Assembly: GCF_001751365.1 (NCBI RefSeq)
Contig: NZ_LJGT01000040.1
Span: forward strand, 248,001 to 312,000
Source: Streptomyces abyssalis
GTDB lineage: Bacteria; Actinomycetota; Actinomycetes; Streptomycetales; Streptomycetaceae
DNA length: 64,000 bases
Direction: 5' to 3'
Of this stretch, positions 1 through 8,900 are shown piece after piece (the first letter of the stretch is position 1; every line of letters begins with the position of its first letter). Made by a program: the position numbers and the translations under genes. The notes under the pieces are model-generated. The model was not told the DNA's origin. It searched no databases and worked only from the letters and a program-made list of their open reading frames with translations.

Positions 1-1055
1 AGGGCGGCATCGACCTCGGTGACGGCAGCGCGCTGTGGCCCGAGCCCGTGCTCGTCGGCCGCCGGGACTTCGCCCTCAAGTCGATCGCCGAGCGGCACGG
101 ACTGGACGAGTGGACCACGGACCTCGACGCCGTGCTCACGGACGGAAGCATCGACGTCTACTTCGACTCCCAGGTCACCTCCGCCCGGGAGGACGCACTG
201 CGCAAGGCGATCGCCGCCGGCAAGCACATCTACACGGAGAAGCCCACCGCCACCGGCCTCGACGGCGCCCTCGCCCTCGCACGGCTCGCGCACGCCGAGG
301 GCGTCAAGCACGGCGTCGTGCAGGACAAGCTCTTCCTGCCGGGGCTGCTCAAGCTCAAACGACTCGTCGACGGCGGCTTCTTCGGGCGGATCCTGTCGGT
401 GCGCGGCGAGTTCGGCTACTGGGTCTTCGAAGGCGACTGGCAGGAGGCCCAGCGCCCCTCCTGGAACTACCGCTCCGAGGACGGCGGCGGCATCGTCGTC
501 GACATGTTCCCGCACTGGGAGTACGTGCTGCACGGGCTCTTCGGCAAGGTCAACTCCGTACAGGCGCACGCCGCGACGCACATCCCCCGCCGCTGGGACG
601 AGCAGGGACGCGGGTACGAGGCGACGGCCGACGACTCCGCGTACGGCATCTTCGAGCTGGAGGGCGGCGTCGTCGCACAGATCAACTCCTCCTGGGCGGT
701 GCGCGTCAACCGCGACGAACTCGTCGAGTTCCAGGTCGACGGCACGGAGGGCTCGGCCGTCGCCGGGCTGCGCCGCTGCCGCGCACAGCACAGGTCGGGC
801 ACGCCCAAGCCCGTATGGAATCCGGACCTGCCCGCCACCGAGTCGTTCCGGGAGCAGTGGCAGGAGGTCCCGGACAACGGGGAGTTCGACAACGGCTTCA
901 AGGCGCAGTGGGAGCTCTTCCTGCGCCACGTCGCGCTCGGCACGCCCTACGACTGGGACCTGCTGGCGGGCGCGCGCGGAGTGCAGCTCGCCGAACTCGG
1001 CCTGCGCTCCTCGGCGGAGGGCCGGCGGCTGCCCGTCCCGGAGCTGTCGCTTTGA
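1..1055 (+). CDS. Gfo/Idh/MocA family oxidoreductase (5' end outside window)
   Basis: The open frame runs in from the left edge, so the start codon and the Rossmann dinucleotide-binding N-terminus lie outside the window. The visible part carries the family's EKP motif (IYTEKPTATG), in which the lysine contacts the NAD(P) nicotinamide. After it comes the alpha/beta C-terminal substrate domain with an HWEYVLHGLFG stretch. Members oxidise sugars, inositols or amino sugars. The substrate cannot be read from the sequence. The gene is followed after 43 bp by a DUF993 protein and then a TIM-barrel isomerase, so it probably begins or continues a sugar or polyol catabolic operon. An inositol dehydrogenase is possible but not specifically supported. 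Confidence 0.85.
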   Translation, partial: GGIDLGDGSALWPEPVLVGRRDFALKSIAERHGLDEWTTDLDAVLTDGSIDVYFDSQVTSAREDALRKAIAAGKHIYTEKPTATGLDGALALARLAHAEGVKHGVVQDKLFLPGLLKLKRLVDGGFFGRILSVRGEFGYWVFEGDWQEAQRPSWNYRSEDGGGIVVDMFPHWEYVLHGLFGKVNSVQAHAATHIPRRWDEQGRGYEATADDSAYGIFELEGGVVAQINSSWAVRVNRDELVEFQVDGTEGSAVAGLRRCRAQHRSGTPKPVWNPDLPATESFREQWQEVPDNGEFDNGFKAQWELFLRHVALGTPYDWDLLAGARGVQLAELGLRSSAEGRRLPVPELSL

Positions 1056-1098
1056 TGCCCCGGTCAGGCCGTACCTGCTGCTGCGAGGGAGGGACGCT

Positions 1099-2322
1099 GT
1101 GATCCGACTGCCCGACGAGAGCGGGGCGTTGCGCGCGTACGAGCCGAGGGCCGAGCCGGCGGACGCCGTCGTACGGGTGGAGGCCGGTGCCTCCGCCCGT
1201 GCCGGCGCCGCTCCCGCCTCGCGTACGGTCTTCGCCGCGGCGCACGTCGTCGCCGACCGGTTCAAGGAAGGGGCGGGGGCGGACGGACCGGCCGCCCTGG
1301 ACTGGGACGCCACACTCGCCTTCCGGCGCCATCTGTGGTCGCACGGCCTGTGCGTGGCCGAGGCCATGGACACGGCGCAGCGCGGCATGGGCCTGGACTG
1401 GTCCGTCGCCGCCGAACTCACCCGGCGCTCCGCGGCCGAGGCACGAGCCGTGGGCGGACGCGTCGCCTGCGGCGTCGGCACGGACCAACTGCCGCCCGGT
1501 GCTTCGGACTTGGCGAGCGTCCGTGGCGCGTACGAGGAACAGTCCGAGGTGGTGGAGAAGGCCGGCGGGCAAGCGATCGTCATGGCCTCGCGGGCCCTCG
1601 CCGCCACGGCCCGTGGCCCCGAGGACTACCTGGAGGTGTACGGGCATCTGCTGCGCCAGGCCCGCGAGCCCGTCATCCTGCACTGGCTCGGGCCGATGTT
1701 CGATCCGGCGCTGGAGGGCTACTGGGGCAGCACCGACCTCGACGCCGCCACCGCCACCTTCCTGAGGATCATCGACGGGAACCCCGGCAAGGTCGACGGC
1801 GTGAAGGTCTCCCTGCTGGACGCGGGCCGTGAGGTGGCGCTGCGCCGCCGTCTGCCGGAGGGCGTGCGCTGCTACACGGGCGACGACTTCAACTACCCGG
1901 AGCTGATCGCGGGAGACGGCGGGGACGCGGACGGCGAAGGGGCCTTCAGCGGCGAACGGGCCTTCAGCCACGCCCTGTTGGGCATCTTCGACCCGCTGGC
2001 GCCGCTCGCCGCCGACGCCGTACGCCTTCTCGACGCAGGTGACCGCGACGGTTTCCGCGCGGCACTCGATCCCACCGTGGCGCTCTCCCGGCACCTCTTC
2101 CAGGCGCCGACGCGCTTCTACAAGACGGGCGTCGTGTTCCTGGCGTGGCTCGCCGGCCACCAGGACCACTTCGTCATGGTCGGCGGCATGCAGTCGGCGC
2201 GCACCCTGCCGCACCTCGCGCGCGCCTACGAACTCGCCGACACGCTCGGTCTGTTCCCCGACCCGGGCCTCGCCGAAGCGCGCATGCGGCGGCTGCTCGA
2301 CGTACAGGGGGTGGAGGCGTGA
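1099..2322 (+). CDS. DUF993 / dihydrodipicolinate synthase-like protein
   Basis: A 407-residue protein starting at GTG 1099, chosen because a GAGGGAGG ribosome site sits just upstream. It matches the actinobacterial DUF993 family, which is distantly related to the (beta/alpha)8 class I aldolase/DHDPS enzymes. Recognisable stretches are the HWLGPMFDPALEGYWG region, the KVDGVKVSLLD segment (likely the Schiff-base lysine strand, by analogy with DHDPS) and YTGDDFNYPEL. The natural reaction is not established. It lies between an oxidoreductase and a TIM-barrel isomerase and overlaps the latter by 4 bp (GTGA), which implies translational coupling. A retro-aldol step in breakdown of an oxidised sugar is my inference. 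Confidence 0.8.
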   Translation: MIRLPDESGALRAYEPRAEPADAVVRVEAGASARAGAAPASRTVFAAAHVVADRFKEGAGADGPAALDWDATLAFRRHLWSHGLCVAEAMDTAQRGMGLDWSVAAELTRRSAAEARAVGGRVACGVGTDQLPPGASDLASVRGAYEEQSEVVEKAGGQAIVMASRALAATARGPEDYLEVYGHLLRQAREPVILHWLGPMFDPALEGYWGSTDLDAATATFLRIIDGNPGKVDGVKVSLLDAGREVALRRRLPEGVRCYTGDDFNYPELIAGDGGDADGEGAFSGERAFSHALLGIFDPLAPLAADAVRLLDAGDRDGFRAALDPTVALSRHLFQAPTRFYKTGVVFLAWLAGHQDHFVMVGGMQSARTLPHLARAYELADTLGLFPDPGLAEARMRRLLDVQGVEA

Positions 2323-3182
2323 GGGCCCCCGGCGGCAGGCTGGCGCGCCTCTCCGTCAACCAGCAGACCGTCAAGCAGCTTCCGCTCCCCGAACTGGCCG
2401 GCGCCTGCGCCAAGTTCGGCATCGCACACGTGGGGCTGTGGCGCGGCCCCGTCCAGGAGTACGGCCCGGAGGCGGCCGCCCGGCTCGTACGGGACGCGGG
2501 GCTGAACGTCACCTCGCTGTGCCGGGGCGGCTTTCTCACGGCGTCCGACGCAGCCGCCCGCCGGCGGGCCCTGGACGACAACCGCACGGCCGTGGACGAG
2601 GCCGCGACGCTCGGCACGGGAACGCTCGTTCTCGTCTCCGGCGGCCTGCCTGAGGGCAGCCGCGACCTGCGGGGCGCCCGCGAGCGGATCGCGGACGCGC
2701 TCGCCGAACTGGCCCCGTACGCGGGCGAGCGCGGCGTGCGCCTGGCGGTCGAACCGCTGCACCCCATGTTCGCCTCCGACCGCTGCGTGGTCTCCACGCT
2801 GGGGCAGGCGCTGGACCTGGCCGAACGCTTCCCGCCGGAGCAGGTGGGGGTCGTCGTCGACACGTACCACGTGTGGTGGGACGACCGGGCGCCGGAAGAG
2901 ATAGCGCGGGCGGGCGCGGGCGGACGGCTGGCGTCCTTCCAGCTCGCGGACTGGATCACGCCGCTCCCCGAGGGCGTACTGCTTGGCCGCGGCCAGCTCG
3001 GCGACGGCGCCGTCGACCTGCGCGGCTTCCGCGAACTGGTCGACGCCACGGGCTACGACGCACCCATCGAGGTGGAGATCTTCAACCCCGGCCTGTGGGC
3101 GCGCGACGGCGTCGAGGTCCTGGCGGAGACGGCTGACCGCTTCGTGCGGCACGTCCTGCCGGCAGGGCTGCCGGAGGCCTGA
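2319..3182 (+). CDS. Sugar phosphate isomerase/epimerase family TIM-barrel protein
   Basis: A 287-residue protein of the xylose-isomerase-like TIM-barrel superfamily (AP endonuclease 2 fold). Start GTG 2319 overlaps the stop of the upstream DUF993 gene as GTGA. Typical strands are visible: LAVEPLHPMF, GVVVDTYHVWWDD (metal-binding Asp/His) and the C-terminal IEVEIFNPGLW, whose glutamate is the usual last metal ligand. Such enzymes isomerise, epimerise or dehydrate sugars and inososes. With the oxidoreductase and the DUF993 protein it forms a co-transcribed catabolic set. The precise substrate is unknown. Confidence 0.82.
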   Translation: MRAPGGRLARLSVNQQTVKQLPLPELAGACAKFGIAHVGLWRGPVQEYGPEAAARLVRDAGLNVTSLCRGGFLTASDAAARRRALDDNRTAVDEAATLGTGTLVLVSGGLPEGSRDLRGARERIADALAELAPYAGERGVRLAVEPLHPMFASDRCVVSTLGQALDLAERFPPEQVGVVVDTYHVWWDDRAPEEIARAGAGGRLASFQLADWITPLPEGVLLGRGQLGDGAVDLRGFRELVDATGYDAPIEVEIFNPGLWARDGVEVLAETADRFVRHVLPAGLPEA

Positions 3183-3303
3183 GGGGCGGCCGGAAGCAAC
3201 CTGAGGAAGAAATTCCGGATCGGGCGCAACCGTTCCGGGGTGTTGTGGGTCTTACCTGGTGCTTGAGGCCTCTTGGGGGGATGCAGGAGGCCGAGGGGGG
3301 CAC

Positions 3304-3340
3304 AGGGGCCCGGCCGTTGGAGCACGGCAGCCGGGCCCCT
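3304..3340. terminator. Bidirectional terminator between convergent genes
   Basis: An 11-bp perfect stem (AGGGGCCCGGC at 3304-3314 pairing with 3330-3340) with a 15-nt loop lies between the plus-strand sugar operon and the minus-strand DUF397 gene. There is no clear U-tract, as is usual in high-GC actinomycetes. Convergent placement supports use in both directions. Confidence 0.7.
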
Positions 3341-3363
3341 CGAAATCCGCCCTTCGCTTCCCG

Positions 3364-3573
3364 TTACCGGCCGGCGCGGGCGTACGAGACGAACTCCGTC
3401 CACGCGGCGGCGGTGAACGCGAGCCGTGGGCCGCGGGTGTTCTTGGAGTCCCGGATGTGGACGGTGCCGGGTGTGGCTGCGGCTTCGACGCAGTCGTTGT
3501 CGTTGCTGCCGCTGTAGCTGCTCTTGATCCATGTCAGCGTGGAGCCGTCCGGGACAGAGGGCTTCAGGGTCAT
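3364..3573 (-). CDS. DUF397 domain-containing protein
   Basis: A 69-residue protein with the family signature TWIKSSYSG....DCVEAA near the N-terminus and IRDSKNTRGPRLAFTAAAWTEFV at the C-terminus. DUF397 proteins are abundant in Streptomyces and are nearly always partnered with an XRE regulator carrying DUF5753, as in the whiJ/bldB-type clusters. Here the ATG start overlaps the stop of the upstream XRE gene by 4 bp. It probably binds or modulates that regulator. Because the partner's HTH is incomplete, the pair may no longer regulate normally. Confidence 0.88.
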   Translation of the reverse strand: MTLKPSVPDGSTLTWIKSSYSGSNDNDCVEAAATPGTVHIRDSKNTRGPRLAFTAAAWTEFVSYARAGR

Positions 3574-4364
3574 GTCTCACCAAGCACTTTCTCGATGAAG
3601 GCCAGCGACTCCCGTGGGCTGAGAGCCTGAGCCCGGATGATTCCATACCGCAGCTCCAGCACCTGAGCCTGTTTCGGGTCACACATGAGGTGCGTCGTCA
3701 GCTGTGCTGCCGAATAGCCGACCGTCGACCCGTCCTTGAGCTTCAGCACCTGCAGCTCACCCCCCATCCCCGCGTGATCCTCCCGGTCGGTCGGTATGAC
3801 CTGGATCTCCACGTGCCGCAACCGGCCGATCTGCAACAGGTGCTGGAGCTGTCGCCGAAGCACCTCCCTGCCCCCGATGGGCCGTCGCAGCGTGACCTCT
3901 TCCTGTACGAACGTGAGCGTGGGCAGAAGGGGAGTCCTGGCGATGATCTCCTGCCGGGCCATGCGGGCGGCCAGATACCGCTCAAGGTCGTCTTCGCCGT
4001 ACGTGGGCCGGCGCATCCGGAACAGCGCCCGCGCGTACTCCTCGGTCTGCAGCAGCCCGTGGATGTTGTGGTTGCCGTACGCCCCCAACTCCACCGACTC
4101 GGCTTCCAGCCGGGCGAGGTCCCGCACCTTCTTCGGGTACCGGGCCTCGGCCACGTCACCCTTCATGGCCGCCAACTTGCCGCAGGCGTCCAGCACTTGA
4201 TCCGCGGAGTCCAGGAACTCCGGCCTGGGTACGCGCCTTCCGCGCTCGACCGAGGAGACGTGGTCCTCCCCGTACCCGATGGCCGTGCCCAGTTCGGCTT
4301 GTGTCAGCCCGGCAGCCGCATCATTCACCTCGGATGCTGTCTGTTCCTCCCCAGTCGCAGACAT
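3570..4364 (-). CDS. XRE-family regulator with DUF5753, 5' end replaced
   Basis: About 264 residues from ATG 4364 (AAGGAT upstream); TTG 4391 and GTG 4328 are alternatives. From AAGLTQAELG onward it follows the XRE/DUF5753 family: HTH helices 2-3 (GYGEDHVSSVERGRRVP), then the DUF5753 sensor region (YGNHNIHGLLQTEEYARALFRMRRP ... IQVIPTDREDHAGM). The family normally begins with a LRRLRE-type first HTH helix before AAGLTQ. Here that is replaced by an unrelated, polar N-terminus that overlaps the end of the preceding small gene. This suggests the Rhs/immunity module joined the regulator here and removed about 20 codons. It could be a chimeric but expressed protein or a decaying gene. Confidence 0.78.
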   Translation of the reverse strand: MSATGEEQTASEVNDAAAGLTQAELGTAIGYGEDHVSSVERGRRVPRPEFLDSADQVLDACGKLAAMKGDVAEARYPKKVRDLARLEAESVELGAYGNHNIHGLLQTEEYARALFRMRRPTYGEDDLERYLAARMARQEIIARTPLLPTLTFVQEEVTLRRPIGGREVLRRQLQHLLQIGRLRHVEIQVIPTDREDHAGMGGELQVLKLKDGSTVGYSAAQLTTHLMCDPKQAQVLELRYGIIRAQALSPRESLAFIEKVLGET

Positions 4365-4764
4365 AGCGGTTGTTATCCTTGTCGAAATCAACGGGAATGT
4401 CGATTCCTCGAATTCCAGCGTTCTCCCGAAGCCAGCCGATCATGGCCAGTGCTGACGCTTCCTCCTGATAATCAGTAAGAAGCGGAATTTCGAGATCGTG
4501 CACTGTTACCAGCGTGCTGCGGGCGTCAAGCTCTGCGATCGTCAACTGCGTTGCAACGAGTGATAGGTCATATGTGATCCACTCCCTCTCTGTTGCGGGA
4601 AAGGTAGCAGTGAATCGGATCCAGACATCTTTGTCCTGGACCCGTTCTCCTTCCGCAGGGGAGTCGTCCACAATTGAGAGCTCTGCGGTAAGGCGCACGA
4701 TCATCCCCCATGCGCCAACACGCTTCTTGTATTCGTAGATGGCGGGTGACACTTGTTCGCCCAT
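4321..4764 (-). CDS. Small acidic protein of Rhs module, putative immunity protein
   Basis: I do not recognise a family. The 147-residue product is acidic with alternating hydrophobic strands (WGMIVRLTAELSIVDD, WIRFTATFPATEREW) and no signal peptide or membrane segment, so it is probably cytosolic. I prefer ATG 4764 (CGGAA upstream); TTG 4800 would extend it by 12 residues and create a TTGA overlap with the DUF4291 gene. The coding GC is visibly lower than in the flanking core genes. Its place downstream of an Rhs toxin, in an overlapping chain, fits an immunity protein. That role is inference from context. Confidence 0.62.
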   Translation of the reverse strand: MGEQVSPAIYEYKKRVGAWGMIVRLTAELSIVDDSPAEGERVQDKDVWIRFTATFPATEREWITYDLSLVATQLTIAELDARSTLVTVHDLEIPLLTDYQEEASALAMIGWLRENAGIRGIDIPVDFDKDNNRYVCDWGGTDSIRGE

Positions 4765-4796
4765 CGTAAATTCCGGTTGCGCTCTTCGCTGCTTCT

Positions 4797-5420
4797 TCAA
4801 TCCACGGAGTCCGCACTGATTCTTCTTCGAATGAGCTCGGGGAGAGGATACGGTACTTCGAGAGGAAGTCTTTCTTCTGCCTTCGCCACATGCCCCAGGC
4901 GCGCAGAGGAATGGATCTCATGGACCATCTCAGTGATATCGGTAATAGAGACGATCCAATTCTCTACGTACCGCTTTACAGCTTCCCCGGAGAGCCCTAT
5001 CTGGATGGCCCTGACGTCCAAGGGTTTGAGATCGAGCGACCGGTCGGGATCCCATTGCACGCGAACCGGGGACTCGCTGACCATGGCTTGCCAGTCTTCC
5101 CTGCTTTCGTGCAAGTCAGGGCAGAAATGACTGAGAGTCGAGCGTGAAAGAGCCCATTCAAGGCCTTCTCGCGTAATATCGATCGCTAGAACACGTTCCT
5201 GTCCAGGCTTCGTCGCCCACCCCGAGCGGTACATCATCCATAGGAATGAGGGCTTGATCCATGTCATCCGCTCCCTCTTGAAAGGGGGTACGAACGTGCC
5301 GGCGGCAACTGCTCGCTCGGAAATCTCCTTTGTGTATGCCTGGTAAACGCGGATTGTGGAGGCGTCGTAGCGCCCCCGCAATGTACGTTTCGACGGAACA
5401 GCTGATGCCTCAGTGTTCAT
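4797..5420 (-). CDS. DUF4291 domain-containing protein
   Basis: About 207 residues. The start is ATG 5420 with AGAAAG six bases upstream; ATG 5426 is possible, and both lie inside the 3' end of the preceding gene. The protein carries the highly conserved DUF4291 core: IRVYQAYTKEI, FKRERMTWIKPSFLWMMYRS, GWATKPGQERVLAIDITREG, SPVRVQWDPDRSLDL and IQIGLSGEAVKRYV. It is soluble. DUF4291 proteins are widespread in bacteria and fungi and, as far as I know, have no established biochemical role. Here the gene is embedded in a chain of overlapping genes behind an Rhs toxin, which suggests an immunity, modifying or accessory role in the toxin module. Confidence 0.85.
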   Translation of the reverse strand: MNTEASAVPSKRTLRGRYDASTIRVYQAYTKEISERAVAAGTFVPPFKRERMTWIKPSFLWMMYRSGWATKPGQERVLAIDITREGLEWALSRSTLSHFCPDLHESREDWQAMVSESPVRVQWDPDRSLDLKPLDVRAIQIGLSGEAVKRYVENWIVSITDITEMVHEIHSSARLGHVAKAEERLPLEVPYPLPELIRRRISADSVD

Positions 5421-5988
5421 TGTCATCTTTCTGCGTACTGGATTCTTCAAGCCATGATTCAAGCTGGCGAATCTCCGGTCCGACGACCCGTCGTGCCCCA
5501 GCGGTGTATGCCAACCAGCGAAGGTCGTCACAGCCGAAGAAATCCTCGCCCCAACTGTCCACCCAGAGGTGAACGTCGCCGTCGGAAGTGGGTGTCATGT
5601 CCCACCAAGACCATCCTCGGGAATCTTCGTCGGGACAGAATCGATACAGCCAGTCCTGGAGCGGCCACGGTCCGCTCACAATATTGGCGAGGTACTGATC
5701 TCGTCCACGACGGGCAGCCAGTGGCGCATTCTCCGGGTTCGAACTGATTTCTACAAACCAGCCTGGTACCTCTTGGATGGGTAGATCTTCGCCATCGAAT
5801 TCCTCTGTGGTGCCCAGACGCAAGGCCACTTCCAGGACCGATGTCAGTCCGTCCTTGAAGTGGAGCAGACCTTCTTGCAGTTCCACAGTGAACACGGAAA
5901 GCACGGGTGGAGCGGACGCTGAGGCTGGATCGGCTCCTTCCCGGAGGCGCATGAGCTCCATGCGGACACTGTCAACGTCGTGAATCAT
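5410..5988 (-). CDS. Hypothetical protein directly after Rhs toxin, putative immunity protein
   Basis: A 192-residue soluble protein; no family recognised. Start ATG 5988 is chosen because GAGAG lies at ideal spacing upstream and the codon is only 11 bp after the toxin stop. TTG 6003 would give a direct overlap. The sequence is acidic and tryptophan-rich in the middle (SRGWSWWDMTPTSDGDVHLWVDSWGEDFFG), a composition common among SUKH-like and other contact-dependent-toxin immunity proteins. Being the first gene after the variable toxin tip makes it the best candidate for the cognate immunity protein. This is inference from position. Confidence 0.68.
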   Translation of the reverse strand: MIHDVDSVRMELMRLREGADPASASAPPVLSVFTVELQEGLLHFKDGLTSVLEVALRLGTTEEFDGEDLPIQEVPGWFVEISSNPENAPLAARRGRDQYLANIVSGPWPLQDWLYRFCPDEDSRGWSWWDMTPTSDGDVHLWVDSWGEDFFGCDDLRWLAYTAGARRVVGPEIRQLESWLEESSTQKDDNEH

Positions 5989-5999
5989 GTAGTGCTCTC

Positions 6000-8900
6000 T
6001 CAACCTTCTTGTATTACGCGACCGGAGCCGGGGACGATATTTTCTCGGAGCCCCCCGAGTAGCTTATCGGATATGCCGTAGAGGTCCGGTCCCTTGCTTG
6101 GGTCAGAAATCTCCGGATACTCCCTCAGCAGCTGTTTCCATTCGGGTTTGCTGAAGGAATCTCCATCTGGGTGGTCGGCGCGGTCTTGTGGGAGCGCGGC
6201 ATCCCGTACGGCGTCACGGTATTCTCGGCTCACGTCGAAGGCGACGATCTGGCCGCCATCGCCACGGAATTCTGTGGTGTGGCTGATGTCGCCGCTCATG
6301 TTGAGGTACAGCTTTCCCTTTCCACTGATCACCACCTCGCCGTTCTCGCCGATGTGCACACGCTGGCTCAGCGGGTGGTTGGTCTGCTTGCGGTAGACCG
6401 TCACCGTTTCACATGAGGCCAGGCCCAGTGGGTCTATCCAGTTGCGTGGGTTCTGTACGTATGTAGACGGGTTGGGGGCCGGCGCGAGACCGAGGGGGTC
6501 CGGCGTGGTGTAGCGGGCGGTCTCGGGATCGTAGTGGCGGAAATGGTTGTAGTGGAGCGCGGTTTCGGGGTCGGCGTACTGGCCGGGGAATCGGAGGGGC
6601 GTGTAGGCAGTGGCGTTGCGGTTCCAGGTAGTGGTGCCCCAGAGGGTGGTGCGGGTGTGCCAGGCGATGTCGCCTTGCTCGTCGACGAGTTCGGTGGGTG
6701 TGCCGACGAGGTCGGTGACGATGGCGAAGAACCTGGAGTCGACCTCGCCTTGGGTGAGGGGTTTGCGCTCGTATTGGGTGAGTGGGCGGTGTCCTTCGTG
6801 GTCCCAGGTAAGGGTGACGCCGGTGGCGGTGTCTGACTGTTCGGCGAGTCGCGTGCCGTCCCAAGTGAAGTAGACGGCTTCAACGGGTGAACCGTTGTCG
6901 TCGAGGCGGTACTTGGCGGTGCGGCGGCCAATGGGGTCGTACGTGTAGCTCCAGCGCGTGCCGTCAGGTGTGGTGCACGCGGTGAGCCGGTTCTCAGGGT
7001 CCCATTCGTAGTGCCACGTGTCTGGCTTCCGCGACACCCGCTTCTTCTGGCGTGTGGTCATGCGTCCCGCGGCGTCGTGCTCGTATCGCACACTGCCGGC
7101 GGAGACGATGCGCGTGCCCTGGTAGGTGCGTTCGCCGCGGGCGGCGGCGTGACCAGCTTCCTCGGGCCAGGCCGCCGCGGTTTGGTTGCCGGCTTGGTCA
7201 TAGGCGTAGGACTCCGACCAGCCGTCGGCCGTGACCGTCAGTGGTCGGCCAATGGCGTCGAGGTCCATCTGCTGGCTGAGCCCGGTGACCTCCTCGGTGA
7301 TGGAGGTGAGGTAGCTGTCGGGGCGGTAGGCATACGAACGGGCGCGTCGAGTACGGGTGTTGGTGACCAGATCCTGATGGGTGAGGCGGCCCAGAGGGTC
7401 CCATACGGATGTCAGGGTGACCGTATCGCCGAAGGTGCGTTCCAGCTCGCGCCCGTTCGCGTCGTGGGTGAAGTCGATCCGATGCGCATCGGCGGAAAGG
7501 GAGGTGCGGTTCCCGGCCTCGTCGTAGGCGAACCTTGTGACTGCGCCCGTAGGAGTGGTGCGAGAGGAGCGACGTCCTAGTTCGTCATAAGCAAACAGGG
7601 TCCTGCGGCCATCGACGGCTTCGGACAACAGCCGCCCGGTGATGTCCCACTCGAAGTCGAGTGTGGAGTCCGGCGACGCTGCGTGGGTGATCCGGTCCCC
7701 GGCATCGTGCTCGTACCGGGTGACGTGCCCTGCTGCGTTCTTGGCGGTGACGCGACCGAGAGCGTCGTGCTCGTAGCGGATGGTGTGGCCGAGCGGTGTG
7801 GTCCGGGACTCCAGCCTTCCTGTGACGTCGTGGACGTAGCTGACTTCGCGGTTGTCGAAGTCGGACTCTGCACAGAGATTGCCGGCCCGATCGTAGGCGT
7901 AATCCCAGGTCAGGCCGTACGGGTTCGTGACCTGGGTGAGACGCAGCTCGGTGTCATAGGCGAAGTTGTATGTCACCCCGTCCGGCGTGGTCCGTGAAAC
8001 CAACTGGTCGAAGTGGGTGTATTGGAAGTGGCTTTCACCGCCATTGGGGTCGGTTTGAGTAACGCAGTTGCCTTCCCCGTCCCATTCCCACGTCCTTTCA
8101 GAACCTTCGGCAGCCAAGCGGCGGGAGGGCTTGCCCTCGACGGTCCATTCCAGCCGTGTGGTCACCCCGACTGCATCAGTGACTGTGACAGGTCGTCCGA
8201 AGGGGTCACGGGCGCATGAGGTCCCACCCCCGACCGGGTCGGTGAGGGCGAGGGGGAGTCCTGCGGGATTGTTGGCGATGCGGGTCTGTCCGCCGAGTGC
8301 ATCGGTGATGGTGGCGACTGCACCTGTGGAGTCATGGGTGTAGCAAGTCCTTGTCCGGTCAGGGGCAAGGACGGTGCTGCAGTTGCCGCGCCCGTCGAAC
8401 TCCTGCCGCCAGACCGCGCCGTCCGGGAGCGTGATCTCCACCGGAAGGTGCATGCCGTTGTAGACGGTCGAGGTCGTCGTGCCGTCGGGGCGGTGGACCG
8501 CGAGGAGGTCGACGTGGTTGTCGGACCAGTCGAAGCGGGTGGTGTGGCCCAGGGCGTCCGTGCGGGAGAGGAGGTTGTCGTGGCGGTCCCATTCGCTGTG
8601 GACCGTGTTGCCCAGCGGGTCGGTCTCGGCGATGACCTGGCCGAGGTAGTTGAGGTGGTATGTGGTGACCGCGCCGAGGGAGTCGGTGTAGCGGGTGATG
8701 CGCTCGGCGGTGTCGTACTCCAGCTGTGAGGAGAGATATCCCTCCGGGCCGACCGTACGCGTCACGCGGCCCCGCTCGTCGTAGACGAACTGGTAGGTGG
8801 AGTCGTTGCGGTCGGTCCAGGAGGTGATGCGGTGGTCGGCGTCGTAGCCGAAGACCATGGGCAGGCCGGATGAGTTGACGATGTGCGTCAGGTTCCGGGC

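Noticed and set aside
898..2214. Long minus-strand open frame opposite the DUF993 gene
   Set aside because: Low-complexity Arg/Gly/Ala composition, no start context, no recognisable domain; shadow of GC-rich coding DNA.
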